The position numbers and the translations under genes are program-made. The notes below the pieces were generated by a model. The model saw only the letters and a list, made by a program, of their open reading frames with translations. It was not told where the DNA came from and did not search any database. 64,000 bases of DNA from Conus ventricosus (Eukaryota; Mollusca; Gastropoda; Neogastropoda; Conidae): assembly GCA_018398815.1 (NCBI GenBank), contig JAFLJL010014858.1:1-64000 (forward strand), read 5' to 3'. This document shows positions 1 through 10,830 of this stretch, piece after piece. Each line of letters starts with the position of its first letter. Position 1 is the stretch's first letter.

Positions 1-1450
1 AATTAATACATAGAAAGATTAATCTAGAAAATATGATTTATAAAAAGATGGCGGGAGTAGTTATATGGTAGAGGGGCTATTGTTAATGCTTTGGCCTTCT
101 CATGGAAGCAATTATATGTTTAGTAAATTGAGGTCTATGAAGAGAGAGAACGACATAAACAAGGCAATGAAGATTTAGCTAAGGCAAGAGATGTTTATGA
201 GAAAAGGCGAATTGCTCACTTAGACTTTATTAATAAAAAGTTAAGGAACAGGCCATGCAGAGCACACATTTACAGATGTTGATGAGGCAATGAATGAGTA
301 TTACTTAGTTATGACAGGAAAGAAGTTTCTAACATCGCCACCGCCAGAACTATCTGACTTTATTGAACCATCAAAGAACAAAAATAGCAGAAATTGGTTT
401 TATTGTGGGTGCTATGGAGCAATCTATATTCTTGCACAAACAATTTAAAAATCCAATTAAAATACAGTCCTTCTTATGACAAGTACAAAATATATTATTC
501 TCCTAAAGGGTATTGAAAGGAAAGGCTGCTATTGAAAAACTAAGTAAAGCTGCTAGAGTGTCTGAATCAGATGCGAAAGACTGGCTTTCAAACAAGCAAT
601 TTGGCAAATAATCTGCCTGCCCCAAAAAGAATAATAAGGCCTAATTTGTTAATTCAGTTCCTAATGACACCCACCAGATGGACTTGCTGTATCTTCCACA
701 TGACAAAGTAGAAGAAAAAAGTTTAAGTATGCTCTGACAGTTGTTGACATGGCTTCAAGATACAAAGACGCCGAACCTTTAACGATAAAAATTCAACTGC
801 TGTGGCTGTGGCTTTAACAACAAATATACATGCGAGGTCCATTAAAGTATCCTAGGATGGTTCAAGTTGATGATGGAAAAGAGTTTAAAGGCTCTGTAAA
901 CCAACTGTTTTTAAAACATCATGTTACAGTTAGGAGAGGATCCAGCAACCATCGATCACAAGCCCTAGTAGAAAACTTTAATAAGAATCTAGCTGAACGC
1001 CTGTTTACTTATCAATATCACAGAGAAATTATGGACAGAACGCGTAACACAGAATGGGTTAGGAGATTGCCAGCAGTCTTACGTGCCATGAATAATGAAG
1101 AATTTAAAGCAACAGGTCTTAAACCAGTAAACGCAATCAAATTAAAAAAAATTAGCATTACTGAAGATACGCAGGGGACTCAAAACTCTTGCCGTTTGGA
1201 CTAAAAGTAAGATACTTGTGTGCTCCTGGAGAGGCAGAGGTGATGTTAGAATTAGAGCGACAGATCCCATATGGAGCATAGAGTATATGAAGTTGAAAGA
1301 ATCATGAAAACAACCCTCCCGTATATTATTTAAGAGAGACTCTCTTCTCAGCGGTGCTACTGCGCTAAAAATTCCGCTCCTAAAAGATCTTTTGTTCGCG
1401 AAGAGCTGCAAGTTGTCCCACCAAACACAGTAAGGCTAACAAAAAAATAG
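1..1450 (+). pseudogene. Polinton integrase (retroviral-type DDE), C-terminal part
   Basis: Integrase that inserts the transposon DNA into the host chromosome. Frameshifted pieces read through a helical N-terminal domain (about 490-640), the catalytic core and a C-terminal tail. The first catalytic Asp region lies near 670-700, the second in QVDDGKEF (about 865), and the Glu in ALVENFN (about 965), the retroviral D,D-35-E pattern. A chromodomain-like tail follows after 1,204 in other frames and ends near 1,450. The family matches the well-known Polinton integrases. The N-terminus is off the window but visible in the right arm. At least three frameshifts break it. Confidence 0.85.
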
Positions 1451-1559
1451 TGTTTATTTTGCTAAACGTTGCTAAACTTATTTTTTTTGCTCTATTTTGG
1501 GTTTAACCGATCATGTGTTTGTTTTCAATGTTCTGTTTAATTGCATCAGTGTCTACCTG

Positions 1560-2041
1560 TCGTGAAGTAAAAGTCTTCTCCACTCCTTTTGAAGTTCAAT
1601 TTTTTGTCGTCGTAATCATCACCATCAGCCATAAGCTTCTGAAATTCTTCGTCCGTAATGTTTTTCATCCTGTAATGATTTGCTTATTCTTAATCTTAAT
1701 GAACAAAGTTTTGCCGATGCTAGGCTACAATGGCGGTGTGCTTTTGTAATTTAGGACTTAATTTTTTTTAAATGGCACTTACAACCATAGACACAGCGCC
1801 TAAACCTAAACCAAGGCCCCCTAATGCTAAAAGACTGGCGCTCCAACCCCATAGCTAAAACAGCAACACCAGATCCAGCACTTACGCTAGCTACAGCCGA
1901 TGAGCCATAATTACATAAGAAAGAGTATTTAAAGCTTTAGCATATTTCTTTCTAGTAACCCTATACTATCCAAGTCGCTTTCTATTTCCTTTTGAAGTTC
2001 ATTATTTTGCTCTAACCTAAACTGTTGAACTTCCATTTTTT
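1560..2041 (-). pseudogene. Polinton small hydrophobic protein
   Basis: Begins with ATG at 2,041 and shows an acidic/Gln-rich N-terminus (MEVQQFRLEQNNELQKEIES), then a Gly/Ala/Val-rich hydrophobic stretch of about 45 residues (about 1,790-1,930), then a basic helix and a tail containing DEEFQKLMADG. Small proteins with a glycine-rich membrane segment followed by a charged helical tail are common beside Polinton integrases. Their role is unknown, with membrane insertion or a minor virion component being guesses. Two or more frameshifts split it here. The right-arm copy is at about 53,350-53,880. I am confident it is coding, not of its function. Confidence 0.55.
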
Positions 2042-2281
2042 AATTAAGATTATTTTATTAATTAATCTATACATATCTTTTATTAATCCTTCTGACAGCA
2101 CTTCATCAACAGAGTAAAACGCAATAAAATCAACATACTTAATGAAAATAAAGTCGAGTACTGTTAGTTTGTCTTTGTCAACCTCACAGTAACTTTGTCA
2201 GATGATACATGGTGTTTATTTCATCTCCGTTTTTAGTAATTGCAATAACAAACTAAAGAGGGGCATCCAAGTTTTCAGCCT

Positions 2282-2894
2282 TTATTTGTACACCTCTAAT
2301 AGCGCATGTTCTGGCAAACTATATCCCCCTCTCTCGAGTAATAAATAAGCGAAAAAACATCGTATATTGCCTAGGTAGTGCCTGTACGCTGGGGTAAATT
2401 CTAAGCCAACAGTGTCGCCCCCCACTTCACTAAGGACTTCTTTCTCTGTAGCATATATATCAGTACCCTGCCAAGCTATTTTAATCTGTTTTTTCTGTTG
2501 TGTTCCTGGAACTAAGCTAACAAGAATGAGCCCTGCATTCAAAGCCTTTCTAAATTGTTTTCTTATCATAGTATACATTGGGCTCCGCAGTTCAAACTTT
2601 ATATTCCAGTCAATTTCAGGAAGCACGCCCAAACAATCTCTCTTTTATGAAGTCTGTATTCATGTTTGCCAAAATCGTTTGCCCTTAAATTTCTTATCTG
2701 TTCTAGGGGGGATGTTGCTGCCGTTTTTGTCTTCAATTTCTGTTCGTTTGTAAACCCCGTCATCTGTGTACTCAAAATCCATAAACATTTCCTGCACTCC
2801 TATTAGATCAAACTCAGTTATGTCTCCTAGGTCTTTTAGCTCTACTGCAGTGCATTTAGGAGCTAGCTGCGCTTTGATTCTGCCCTCGAGACAT
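2282..2894 (-). pseudogene. Conserved Polinton protein of unknown function (X)
   Basis: Starts with ATG at 2,894 (MSRGQNQS) just downstream of the ATPase and ends at a stop at 2,282, about 200 codons before frameshifts. The longest clean part, 116 codons, is a mixed alpha/beta-looking sequence containing ELRSPMYTMIRKQFRKALNA, then LERGGYSLPEHALLEVYK at the C-terminus. The same gene follows the ATPase in Polinton-2 (30,157) and in the right arm (52,443), so its position is conserved. I do not recognise a catalytic motif. A virion protein or the missing maturation protease are possibilities I cannot support from residues. Confidence 0.6.
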
Positions 2895-2961
2895 TCTTTT
2901 TTATAATAATATTATAATAAACAAATTGTTATAAGCAATAGATAATAAACAAACTACAATA

Positions 2962-3600
2962 AACAAACAAGATTGAACTGGGGGTCAGTTCGTACGCAAG
3001 AGCTTAGCGTGCTTAGGATTTTTCTTCTAACAGCTCTTTTATTATTTTTAGCTCATCTTTGTCCCTTATTATAATAATTTTCACTTAAACATTCTTCAAA
3101 ACTATCTTCTGTCCTTATGTAAAATAATACATACCGATTTTTAAACTGCGATCGAAAGTCTTTTGAAGACAGCATTATATTTTTGAGTTAAGAGCCACAC
3201 AGGACACTAAGGCGGGCTCGCCACTAAAGGCTAGCTTTGAGAGAGCTTTTCTTTTTTTAACAGTCACTTCAGTGAAACCGAACAATCATCAATAATACAC
3301 AAGTATATCAGTTCCCTCACATAACAATAGTAATGTGACAAAGAACAGTCGCTCTGAGTTTTGTCGCTAAGATCAACAAAAAATATATTATCGTCTGTCC
3401 AAATAAACATCCTTTCATTGTAAGACTTGTATATGCAGTAATGGTTTGTGCAAATATAACAATGTGCCTCGTAATGAAACCCTGTAATATTGTTTGTAAC
3501 CAAACAAGTACGAATTACAGTTTTCCCCACACCCAGTAATATCCCGCAAATAAGAGAGACAGTGCGGATCTTTAGGAAGAAACTTTAAGCTATTATCCAT
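2962..3600 (-). pseudogene. Polinton genome-packaging ATPase (FtsK/HerA, A32-like)
   Basis: P-loop ATPase that would pump transposon DNA into capsids. Starts MDNSLKFLPKDPHC at 3,600. A Walker A region follows within about 20 codons (ITGCG, then frameshifted here, intact GCGKT in the right arm). Walker B (LFIIDDCS) falls near 3,270-3,300, followed by LSKLAFSGRH-type sequence that is typical of Polinton and nucleocytoplasmic virus packaging ATPases. It sits directly after the capsid gene with only a few dozen bases between, as in other Polintons. At least three frameshifts break the frame. Confidence 0.8.
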
Positions 3601-4285
3601 CTGGTTTTTTATTAGTAATAATTACTTCTGCATTTTAAATGAATACCGCTTTTTTTAGCCTGTTTTCTTCAATGTTTTAACTGATGCAATCAAAACAATA
3701 AAACATCATTTTTTTATTGGGGCATTTCCGTCTGCTTCTTGTGAATATTATTTGAAATACCATCTTTGTCCTATTCCTTCTCCACTTCCAAACAATCTGT
3801 TGTCAAATGTAGATCTAAAATCCAGCCACAGCCCATATTTACTTATTAAGTAGTCTTCGAGTCTTACATCATAAAGACGAGTTTTTTACATGCGCGATCA
3901 ACTGCAGGATCTCTTTGCCTACCTCCAGCGAACAACTTCTTATTTCATCAAAGTGTTGGTGAGGTAAAAGTCCACGGCCCGAATACAACTGATCAGACTT
4001 GCCATTTATTACACAGTCAACCCTCTCAATTTTTGGATTATAAAACGCTTCTGATTCTCTCTGAAAAGGAGTTGTTCCTTCAGTAAACAAGAACAAAATT
4101 CCTTTTAAAGACTTCAAAGCCTGATTTAGATGTATGTTCCAGAGAGTGTCTCGCTTGTTTCTATTTTCTGTAATGGAGTGTATAACTCTTTCATAATAAA
4201 TAACTGTTTTATTTTTATACTGGGTTAAGATTGTTCTGGCTAGTTCAGGGTTAGTAACAACATCAAACTCAAGAGACTCGCCATG
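3601..4285 (-). pseudogene. Polinton major capsid protein, C-terminal fragment
   Basis: Only the C-terminal part of the double jelly-roll major capsid gene remains. Recognisable pieces are SLKGILFLFTEGTTPFQRES (4,117 down), LLPHQHFDEIR (about 3,960) and, further down, a piece that ends just before the ATPase start. The matching full-length gene in Polinton-2 runs 28,197-29,480. At 4,285 the homology stops and subterminal Polinton sequence begins, so the N-terminal half has been deleted and this copy cannot encode a capsid. Confidence 0.7.
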
Positions 4286-4678
4286 TTTTTACCCACACAA
4301 CGTTCTCTCTCTGATTCTGTGAAGAAAATGCCAGCACACCAACGTACATCCACACGACACGACTCTCAAATGTAAATGACAGCAGCGCTACCCCAGCCCC
4401 ACAGACCTGATGTCATACTTCCTTGCCATTGGCTTGCGCGCATCGCACGATGAATCATAATGAGTCGCATTGCAGTGGTTCGCTGTTGGAACACTAATTG
4501 CAATTTATCGATTTTGCCATGTCGAGTAACAACGGCACTAGGGCCAGTCTGGGTAGGGCAGTTTCGATGTCGGATCAGTAATTGCACTTTATTGGTTTGC
4601 GGTGTCACGTAACAACAGCAGTAGGACCAGTCTGGAGTAGAATAGTCAAACCATATATATGTAATTTTATGTCCCGGG
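4286..4678. repeat. Polinton-1 subterminal region with imperfect tandem duplication
   Basis: Non-coding stretch between the terminal repeat and the capsid fragment. Two imperfect tandem units are visible at about 4,497-4,580 and 4,581-4,645. Both start with AATTGCA and contain GAGTAACAAC/ACGTAACAAC and CCAGTCTGG. An inverted CCAAT box (CCATTGGC) lies near 4,423. The part next to the terminal repeat resembles the equivalent part of Polinton-2 (23,752-23,830), sharing ACATAAAAT and CTCC-AGAC blocks, so the terminal repeat probably extends inward with divergence. Confidence 0.5.
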
Positions 4679-4911
4679 AGAGAATGTTTAATATGTGGGT
4701 TCACGATCACCAATCCTATTCTGCACGGAAACCCCCGTTTCAATGTGCAAAATACGTCAATATTTGGCAGTTTTGAGGTGTTAATTTTGTTTAAAAACAG
4801 GTGTTAAATTTGGTCAAAATTGACATGTGATGGACGTGATTTGTATGTGAAAAAGGGGGTTTTCGGGCAGAATAACATGGGTGGTCGTGAACCCGCATAT
4901 TAACATTCTCT
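4679..4911. repeat. Polinton-1 terminal repeat, near-palindromic 233 bp
   Basis: Starts AGAGAATGTTTAATATGTGG and ends CGCATATTAACATTCTCT, so it has its own inverted ends. The interior is also roughly self-complementary (TTCTGCACGGAAACCCCC against GGGGGTTTTCGGGCAGAA). A nearly identical copy in opposite orientation relative to the element lies at 62,121-62,352, and relatives are at 23,510, 31,666 and 50,479. Placement at both ends of the Polinton argues that these are transposon termini and not independent MITEs. Confidence 0.75.
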
Positions 4912-5196
4912 TCATTCAAGCTGGTTCCCATGACAGAGCAATCTGTATCTTCACTAGGAGGCTTTGTCAGTGCTGGTGTCATCTGGCATATGTTCATTCA
5001 GAACAGACACCAATGACAACCGTTAATGTGGCTCAGCAGCAATGTAGCATTTCATCTAAGGTTACCTCATAATGACTCAATGTTTCGTTGCTTCATGTCC
5101 ACTGCAGTGCTGAGGCTGTGACAGCACAACACCTGGACCCACGTGGCTGTGTGTGGGGGGCTGCAGAGGGCAGCACAGTAAAATGCCACTGGGGAG
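4912..5196 (-). pseudogene. Candidate host exon interrupted by Polinton-1
   Basis: On the minus strand a pyrimidine tract (a 17-base C run plus CTTCTCCCCAG, ending near 5,196) looks like a 3' splice site. It is followed by coding-like sequence with pieces VGPGVVLSQPQHCSGHEATK and, near the Polinton junction, SEDTDCSVMGTSLNE. It stops at the terminal repeat. On the far side of the right-arm Polinton (62,353 onward) the reading appears to continue (EHLPVEDATTSIL, then SSDSPDKLASSSDLDLIS). Stops in each arm are at different places, which suggests base-calling indels. I do not recognise the protein. It is acidic and Ser-rich. Confidence 0.4.
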
Positions 5197-5199
5197 AAG

Positions 5200-5219
5200 G
5201 GGGGGGGGGGGGGGGGGGA
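5200..5219. repeat. Poly-G/C homopolymer run
   Basis: Run of G on the plus strand, mirrored by C at about 50,180-50,201. Read on the minus strand it is the pyrimidine tract before the candidate splice acceptor at 5,196. Length differs between arms, as expected of a homopolymer. Confidence 0.8.
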
Positions 5220-5860
5220 ACGGAAGGTAAGACAGCAGAAAACCAAGACATAAAAACAAATCCTTTATCAATGCAAGGGGTACACGACACATTCAAAGGT
5301 AAGCATGGAAGATATGTCTTGTGAAATAACATTCTAATCAAGCAAAGAAGTTAAAAAAAGAAAGAAAAAGAAGAAAAAAACAGAACTCGGGAAACATGAT
5401 ATACGATTACCATTAACATACTATGATGTTTATGCACAAAGCATACATATACCTTTCTCTGCAATTAAAACTAAAATGAATCAAGATGAAAATTGACTTC
5501 GGAAATGATCTGAGCCACAGTGCCCAAACCGCCAATCCCACCCCCACCTGCCAAAATGATACAAAATCTTCTGGCAATTACATGAAGTGGGAGGGAGGGG
5601 GGGAGTGGAATATGATAATTATAGGTGCATGCTTTTTGTGTAGGTACAGAGGTGAGAAACACATACCCTAATGTCATCCTGTATCTTAAACGTTGACTGC
5701 ATCAAAATTGCCTTTCAAGATCTGATTGGTGACCAAGGTTGGCATTCCAAAAATGGGATTCAACAATTATTCAAACATTTATTTTGAAAGCTGTGTAAAT
5801 TAACTTTATATACATGACTATAGCAATCATCATAACCTGATTTTGTAAATATGTGCTCAC
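5220..5860. other. Candidate intron, no gene seen
   Basis: Between the CYFIP exon donor and the candidate exon acceptor (minus-strand reading). It holds an A-rich tract (5,345-5,390), several short unconvincing ORFs and a G-rich patch at 5,588-5,603. No CYFIP exon 3 homology was found here. Confidence 0.4.
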
Positions 5861-6262
5861 CAGGTCTGCTTGAACGGTTGCTTGTTCAATATATTTAGCC
5901 TGCGCACACACAAAGGCTGCTTTGTCAGTGAAGTTAGTGTCCAGGTTGGCCCCGTAATGTAACGGCTCATTGACGGCCTCAATGCAGGGCTGCTCATCCT
6001 GGAGCAGAAACTCATCAAGGGCATCTACATTCTGTAAAGCACTTGTCAGATCCACTTTCTCTTGCTTTTCAACTTCCATGGCGTATGCTTATGGCTTGTA
6101 ATTTCAGTGGCTGCAGCAGCTAGGTGTTGTCCAACTTAGCCGTCAGAGTGTCAAATGCATGTGATGATAATGTCTTCTCTGCAGTCTAGCTGGCTTCCTG
6201 GACGTGCTATGCTGGCACCACAGATACTTTTGGGCACAAGTCTGGGGCATCACTGGTGCATT
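5861..6262 (-). CDS. CYFIP: CYFIP/Sra-1 N-terminal coding exon
   Basis: Host exon for the start of cytoplasmic FMR1-interacting protein (Sra-1), a scaffold of the WAVE regulatory complex that links Rac to Arp2/3-driven actin assembly. ATG at 6,079 opens 73 codons ending exactly at a GTGAGC donor (phase 0, last base 5,861). Residues about 10-73 match the CYFIP N-terminus: LTSALQNVDALDEF, DEQPCIE, then TNFTDKAAFV and KYIEQATVQADL, paralogous in spacing to vertebrate CYFIP1/2. A good acceptor (TCATTTTGTCCCACAG) at 6,263 gives a 183-base 5' UTR portion. The frame is intact in this arm. The next CYFIP exon is not in the window, so the gene is either interrupted downstream or represented by a stray exon. 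Confidence 0.85.
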
Positions 6263-6526
6263 CTGTGGGACAAAATGACAAGGCTGAGATTTTTCCAGAT
6301 GTATCGATAGGCATGCAATGAGGGGATGAATATGCTCATGCACATGAAAGATCTAGCTAGGCACTCTTCAATTCATCTGCAAATTAGCTGTATGCATATA
6401 GTCAAATCTTTATTATTTTGTTACCTGCATATGCTGAAAACAGTTCATGTACAACTGAACATTGTACGTTCATATATATCCACACACACACACAGAGACA
6501 CAATGCATTTTACACTATATATATAA

Positions 6527-6583
6527 GATAAGATAATGTTGCTTATAGCCCAGCCGACCGCAAAGGGCCACATCAGGGCTGTA

Positions 6584-6590
<7 letters not shown>
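6527..6590 (-). repeat. SINE-like dispersed 60-bp repeat
   Basis: Contains GATAAGATAATG, then TTGCTTATAGCCCAGCCGAC, CGCAAAGGGCC and TCAGGGCTGT. The same core recurs at 12,005-12,060 (variant), 14,460-14,520, 40,920-40,982, 43,393-43,435 and 48,845-48,905. The GATAA tail and small size resemble the 3' end of a SINE. No RNA polymerase III boxes could be seen in so short a fragment. Confidence 0.5.
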
Positions 6591-6621
<31 letters not shown>

Positions 6622-6835
6622 TTAGAGTTAAAAAGCCACTCAGAATGTTAAAAGTGCTCAACCAAGTAGGGAGCGACATACCAGTTTAAAATAGGATTTT
6701 AAAATCCTATTTTAAATTGGTATATAATATAATATATTATATATATAATATATATATATTATATATATATATACATACATACATACATATATACATACAT
6801 ACATTCATACATACATACATACATATATATAACAC
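6580..6835. repeat. TA/TACA microsatellite with embedded palindrome
   Basis: Alternating TA and CATA runs. At about 6,679-6,723 lies an almost perfect palindrome whose arms are ACCAGTTTAAAATAGGATTT and its complement, centred on TTTTAAAA. The mirror is at 48,712-48,755. The flanking tract 6,831-6,895 holds two near-identical 33-bp units (CACAAAAGTAGAAAATCCAC...). Confidence 0.8.
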
Positions 6836-6895
6836 AAAAGTAGAAAATCCACTTATCTACAGCAATAACACAAAGTAGAAAATCCACTTAATCAA

Positions 6896-7221
6896 AGAAT
6901 GAAAAACAAAACAAAAAAAACAAAACAAAAAACCCACACACACACACACAAACTAAACATGTAACTCTTCTGTCTCATTGCACCACTGACTGTTATATGT
7001 TATAAATATTTGCCAATTGGACTTTTAGCTAAGTGCAAAAAGAAAAAGATATGTTTCACTTGCTGACAGTGACCGAAAACATTTTGACTAGGCTGTACAG
7101 ACGTATTTTGAATGAATTTTTTCATATAAGTTACACAAAAGAATGTGATCAGTTGATATGCTATGACCACATATACAATGTATATTTTTGACATACTTTG
7201 TTTTAAAACAATCCAATTTCC
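6896..7221. other. No gene seen; A-rich intergenic stretch
   Basis: AAAACAAAAC-type simple sequence and a short CA run (6,936-6,950), then unremarkable sequence up to the GAA tail of LINE-A. Short ORFs on both strands have no recognisable features. Confidence 0.5.
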
Positions 7222-7469
7222 TTCTTCTTCTTCTTCCTAAAATACTGGTTCACCAAAAACGAGTAGGTCACCAGCGCGCATGTTAAAAAGTAAAAAAAAT
7301 AACATAAAATAGTGCGACTCAGACTGTTGGCCCCTGGAGCAAATTTGGCAACAAGGGGTCGCACTCGATATTCAAGAAGTTAAAAGCAATGGCCAAATTC
7401 AGGCCCAGTTAACAGTAAAATATCTGGGGAAGTAAAAATAGAAAAACATCAATATGCAGATCTCAAACT

Positions 7470-9010
7470 GTTGTATCAATTGTTTTTTAAAAGAGATTGC
7501 ATTTGTGGCAATCTTGATGGCACCCGGCAGTGAGTTCCACAGCCGTACAGAACTGGATAAAAAGAATGTAAGTGGCTGTCAATATTTGATGCAGGTATGG
7601 TATAACACTGACCGCCACTCCTGGTGCTACTTTATTCAATACTAGTTGTTCCATTGGAATATCAATACTTTAGCTCTGCTTTTGAAAAAGGTGTTAAGTT
7701 TAATAAAAGCTCTTCTCTCTTCTAAGGGTTTCCATTCTAATTTCCTCATGTTCTTCCTAGTATTCCCCTTTTCTCTGATGTTGTTCCCTGTTACGAACCG
7801 TGCTGCTCTCTTCTGAATCTTTTCAAGGTTATCAATGTCCTTTAGATGGTAAGGATCCCAAACTGAGCAACCATATCCAGTACTGGTCTAACCAGTGTTT
7901 TGTAGCAGTCGTCTTAACCTTTTGGGGGCAGTCATTGATATTCCTGTGTAAGAAAGCTAAGATGTTATTTGCTTTCTTACATACTAAATTGTAATGTTCT
8001 TTCCATTTGAGACGACTATCTATAATCACGCCTAAATATTTTGCAGCATAGTTTCTTTAAGAATAGTATTATGGATAGAATAATCTGATCTAATTAGTGA
8101 GCGTTTGTTACATATACGCAACACTTGGCACTTTTGAGGATGAAATTCCATTTTCCAATTCTTTCCAACTCTTGTAAAGCGTTTAGATCTTCTTGTAGAA
8201 TGCGTGTATCATTCTTGCTTCTAATTGTTCTATTATACTAAACTGTCATCTGCAAAAAGCCTTATAGTAGTTCCAGGAGAGAGATTTCTACTTATGTCAT
8301 TTATATAAATTAAGAAAAACAAGGGCCCCAGAACAGTTCCCTGTGGTACACCTGACAAGACTGGTTTACAATGGGATGACGACCCTTCCACAACAACTTT
8401 CTGCGTTCTCCCAACGAGGAATGATCTAGCCCATTTTAGCAAAGAACCGCCAATGCCAATGTGTTCTAATTTAAGCAGCAGGCCCTCATGGTCAACCTTA
8501 TTAAAGGCTTTAGAAAAATCTAATAAAATTGCATCTATTTGCTGTCTGTTGTTAAGACAGTTACTAAAATCATTGAGAGTTGTTATAAGTTGAGTCTCAC
8601 AACTCCTTTCGCTGTCTAAAACCATGCTGGGCGTTATTTAAGAAATCATATTTGTCAAAATGGTCCATTATGCTACTATATATTATGTGTTCAAGTAATT
8701 TAGCTGATATGGATGTAAAGATACAGTCATAATTCTCTGCTTTTGTTTTGTCACCCTTTTTAAATAAGGGAACAATGCTCGCATCTCGCCACTCATCAGG
8801 TATTACCCCTGGTCCAGTGAAGCTTGGTAAAGTAATTGGTATACCTCACTCAATTCACTGGCACATAATTTTAAGAGCTTGCCAGAACGCCATCGGGACC
8901 AGTAGCTTTGTTTTCATTGATATTGGTCAGTAACTTAAATAACTCCTGCTTTGTTTACTTTGATGTTTTGCATTTCAGGGAGTTTATCATCATCCTTAGT
9001 CTAACATTAA
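7470..9010 (-). pseudogene. LINE-A reverse transcriptase and C-terminal domain
   Basis: RNA-dependent DNA polymerase for target-primed reverse transcription. Visible motifs on the minus strand are ATGPDGVP-type sequence (about 8,890), ILLDFSKAFNKVDHEGLL (8,500-8,550), SGVPQGTVLGPLFFLIYIND (8,285-8,360) and the catalytic FADDS at about 8,240. A C-terminal stretch follows (IDNLEKIQ...RAARFVTGN at about 7,790-7,850, VRLW at about 7,530), as is typical of CR1-group elements. The 130-codon open piece at 8,233-8,625 is clean. Frameshifts separate the rest. Confidence 0.85.
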
Positions 9011-9239
9011 TTAAAGGTTTGGGATTTGAGAAAACTGAACAAAACTGCTTGTTTAGTAAGTTTGCTTTCCCTTCAGGTCCTGTATTAGGTTATTCTGGTT
9101 ATTTCTCAGGTCTGGAATCCCAATGTTGTCCTGTCCTCTTACTCCTTATGTAAGACCATAATTTCTTGTTTTGATGATCACCTTCCGAAATCATCGAATA
9201 ACATAATTGGAGTGAGCAAGTCTACATCTCTCTGACACC

Positions 9240-10260
9240 TTCTCTTAATATGTTTATACCTAACCAGTAATCTTTCTGAATTAGGATGTAGTTTTCAATT
9301 TCTTAAAGAAACGATGTTTCCTTCTCAACAAACGTTTAGTTTTAGTAGTAATCCATGGCTGGTGGTTCTTGCTTGAAGTTATTTTAGTAGGTATGTTGTC
9401 ATCCATAATAAATTCCAAGTTAGTTTTTATACACTTCCAAAGATCACTGACATTATCTTTAACACTATGGGACCTCAAAAAAGACGACTGAAATTATGAG
9501 TATCCCTGCGCAATTTTGGTAAATCTGCTTGGTTCCAGAGTCTGAATGGACGTTTAGGGGGTTTTCTTCGAAAGGTTGAAAATTACTCTCTAAAAGAACT
9601 ATGTCATGATCACCCAGGCCTGCAATTAATTCCTGATTGCCTAAAGCGCCTGGACAATTGGTAAAAAATAAATCCAGGAATGCCTAACCACGAGTTGGTG
9701 ATTCAACTGACTGTACTAATCCAAGGTCTTTGATGGCATCAAAAAACTGAGTATTGATATTTTTACTGTATTGATTACCAAGTATGGCATCTTCACCCCA
9801 ATCAATATCTGGTAAGTTAAAAGTCTCCACCAATCCATAATATTGCCTTCCTATTGGCCAAAACAATGTTAGAAAATGTCCTGCAAATAGACAAACATAC
9901 ATTTTCATCTGAGTCTGGAGGTCTGTAAACTGATCCAACAATGACAGGTCTCTTATTCTTAAAATTAATCCTACAAAATAAACTTTCACTATTTTTGCCT
10001 TGATATAAAAACTCACTGGCTAAATTCTTCCTAATGGCAATCAAGACTCCCCCACCTCTTTTTTCCAAGTCTGTCCTTTCTATAAATATCAAAATCCTCC
10101 ATTAAAAGTTCACTACTGGTGTTCCAGTTTCTAGCCAAGTTTCTGTTCCAATTACAACATCAATGTTTTTTTCAGTGACTAAATTACTGAGTTCTTCCTT
10201 TTCTTAATAAGAGATTGAAAATTTACGACTATGCATTTAAGTTTATCTTTTTCTCTTAAT
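9240..10260 (-). pseudogene. LINE-A APE-type endonuclease
   Basis: Nicks target DNA to prime reverse transcription. Pieces on the minus strand are DVVIGTETWLETGT-type sequence (about 10,130), KRGGGVLIAIRKNLASEF (10,010-10,065), GSVYRPPDSDENV (9,900-9,935), WIGGDFNLPDIDWGEDA (9,790-9,845) and, after a frameshift, the LGDHDIVLLESNF end (about 9,600). TETW, GGDFN and the GDHD motif are the conserved endonuclease/exonuclease/phosphatase catalytic positions. Confidence 0.85.
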
Positions 10261-10469
10261 GATTTAGGGTTCAGTTGCACTTTATGATTTGGGATTTTAT
10301 CAGTTTTAGAATCAGGGTGGATGCAAACTTAGGACAAAATTTCAAGTTTTCTTTTGGGGATCGGTTCTGGTGAGATAGGGTCAAAACGGTTGCTTTCTGA
10401 GCTGCAATTTTCAATAGAATCCTCAAAAAGTCTTGAACTAAAGTTTGGAAGCCCGCAGGTAAAACAAGT

Positions 10470-10830
10470 CCATGATAATATCACTATTGCAATAATGCTT
10501 CATAAACTGCTGAATTCATTAACATACATTTAGTGTGATACCATGAATTGCAGACGTCACAGGCAACTGCTTTATGTTTCCATGTGACTCTCAAATTGCA
10601 AACTCCGCATGGAATATTTTACTTTGTGGACGGACCAGGATTGAGTTCAATGTCTCCTGATAGAATAAGGCTTAAAAACCATAATTAACTCCTCTATGTC
10701 TAACTCTTTTAATCAAACAATTCCTTATCACTGTACTATTTCTAATGTTAATTGAAATCAGGGTTCAAATCTGGGCCTAGTAATAGACGTAAGAACAGTA
10801 CTCGGCACAGGTGCACACAGGAACTAACAT
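10470..10830 (-). pseudogene. LINE-A N-terminal 2A-like leader and PHD finger
   Basis: Minus-strand reading ends a hydrophobic leader with SGDIELNPGPST (10,626-10,660), the canonical 2A sequence that makes ribosomes skip the final Gly-Pro bond. Directly after it comes a C-x2-C...C-x2-C-x4-H-x2-C zinc finger (CGVC, ACDVC, WYHTKC) with a frameshifted final WTCF-CG pair, a PHD-type finger. 2A-like peptides at the start of CR1-group LINE proteins are documented in several marine invertebrates. The leader may also work as a signal sequence (inference). Confidence 0.75.

Larger units (their letters stand above)
1..4911 (-). mobile_element. Polinton-1, left-arm copy (cut by window edge)
   Basis: Virus-like Polinton/Maverick DNA transposon. 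From the terminal repeat at 4,679-4,911 inward come, on the minus strand, the end of a major capsid gene, a packaging ATPase, a conserved unknown gene and a small hydrophobic protein, then a convergent plus-strand integrase that runs off the window start. The capsid gene begins abruptly near 4,285, right behind about 390 bp of subterminal DNA, so some 4.5 kb present in Polinton-2 (24.0-28.8 kb) is missing. The complete version of this copy is at 50,479-62,352. Confidence 0.85.

Noticed and set aside
2412..2753. Plus-strand 113-codon hydrophobic ORF
   Set aside because: Antisense of Polinton gene X, which is conserved in three copies; the plus-strand frame is not.
4679..4911. Independent MITE family (233-bp element with inverted ends)
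   Set aside because: The units in this window all sit at Polinton ends, in inverted orientation in the complete copy, so terminal repeats are the simpler reading. A genome-wide count could reverse this.
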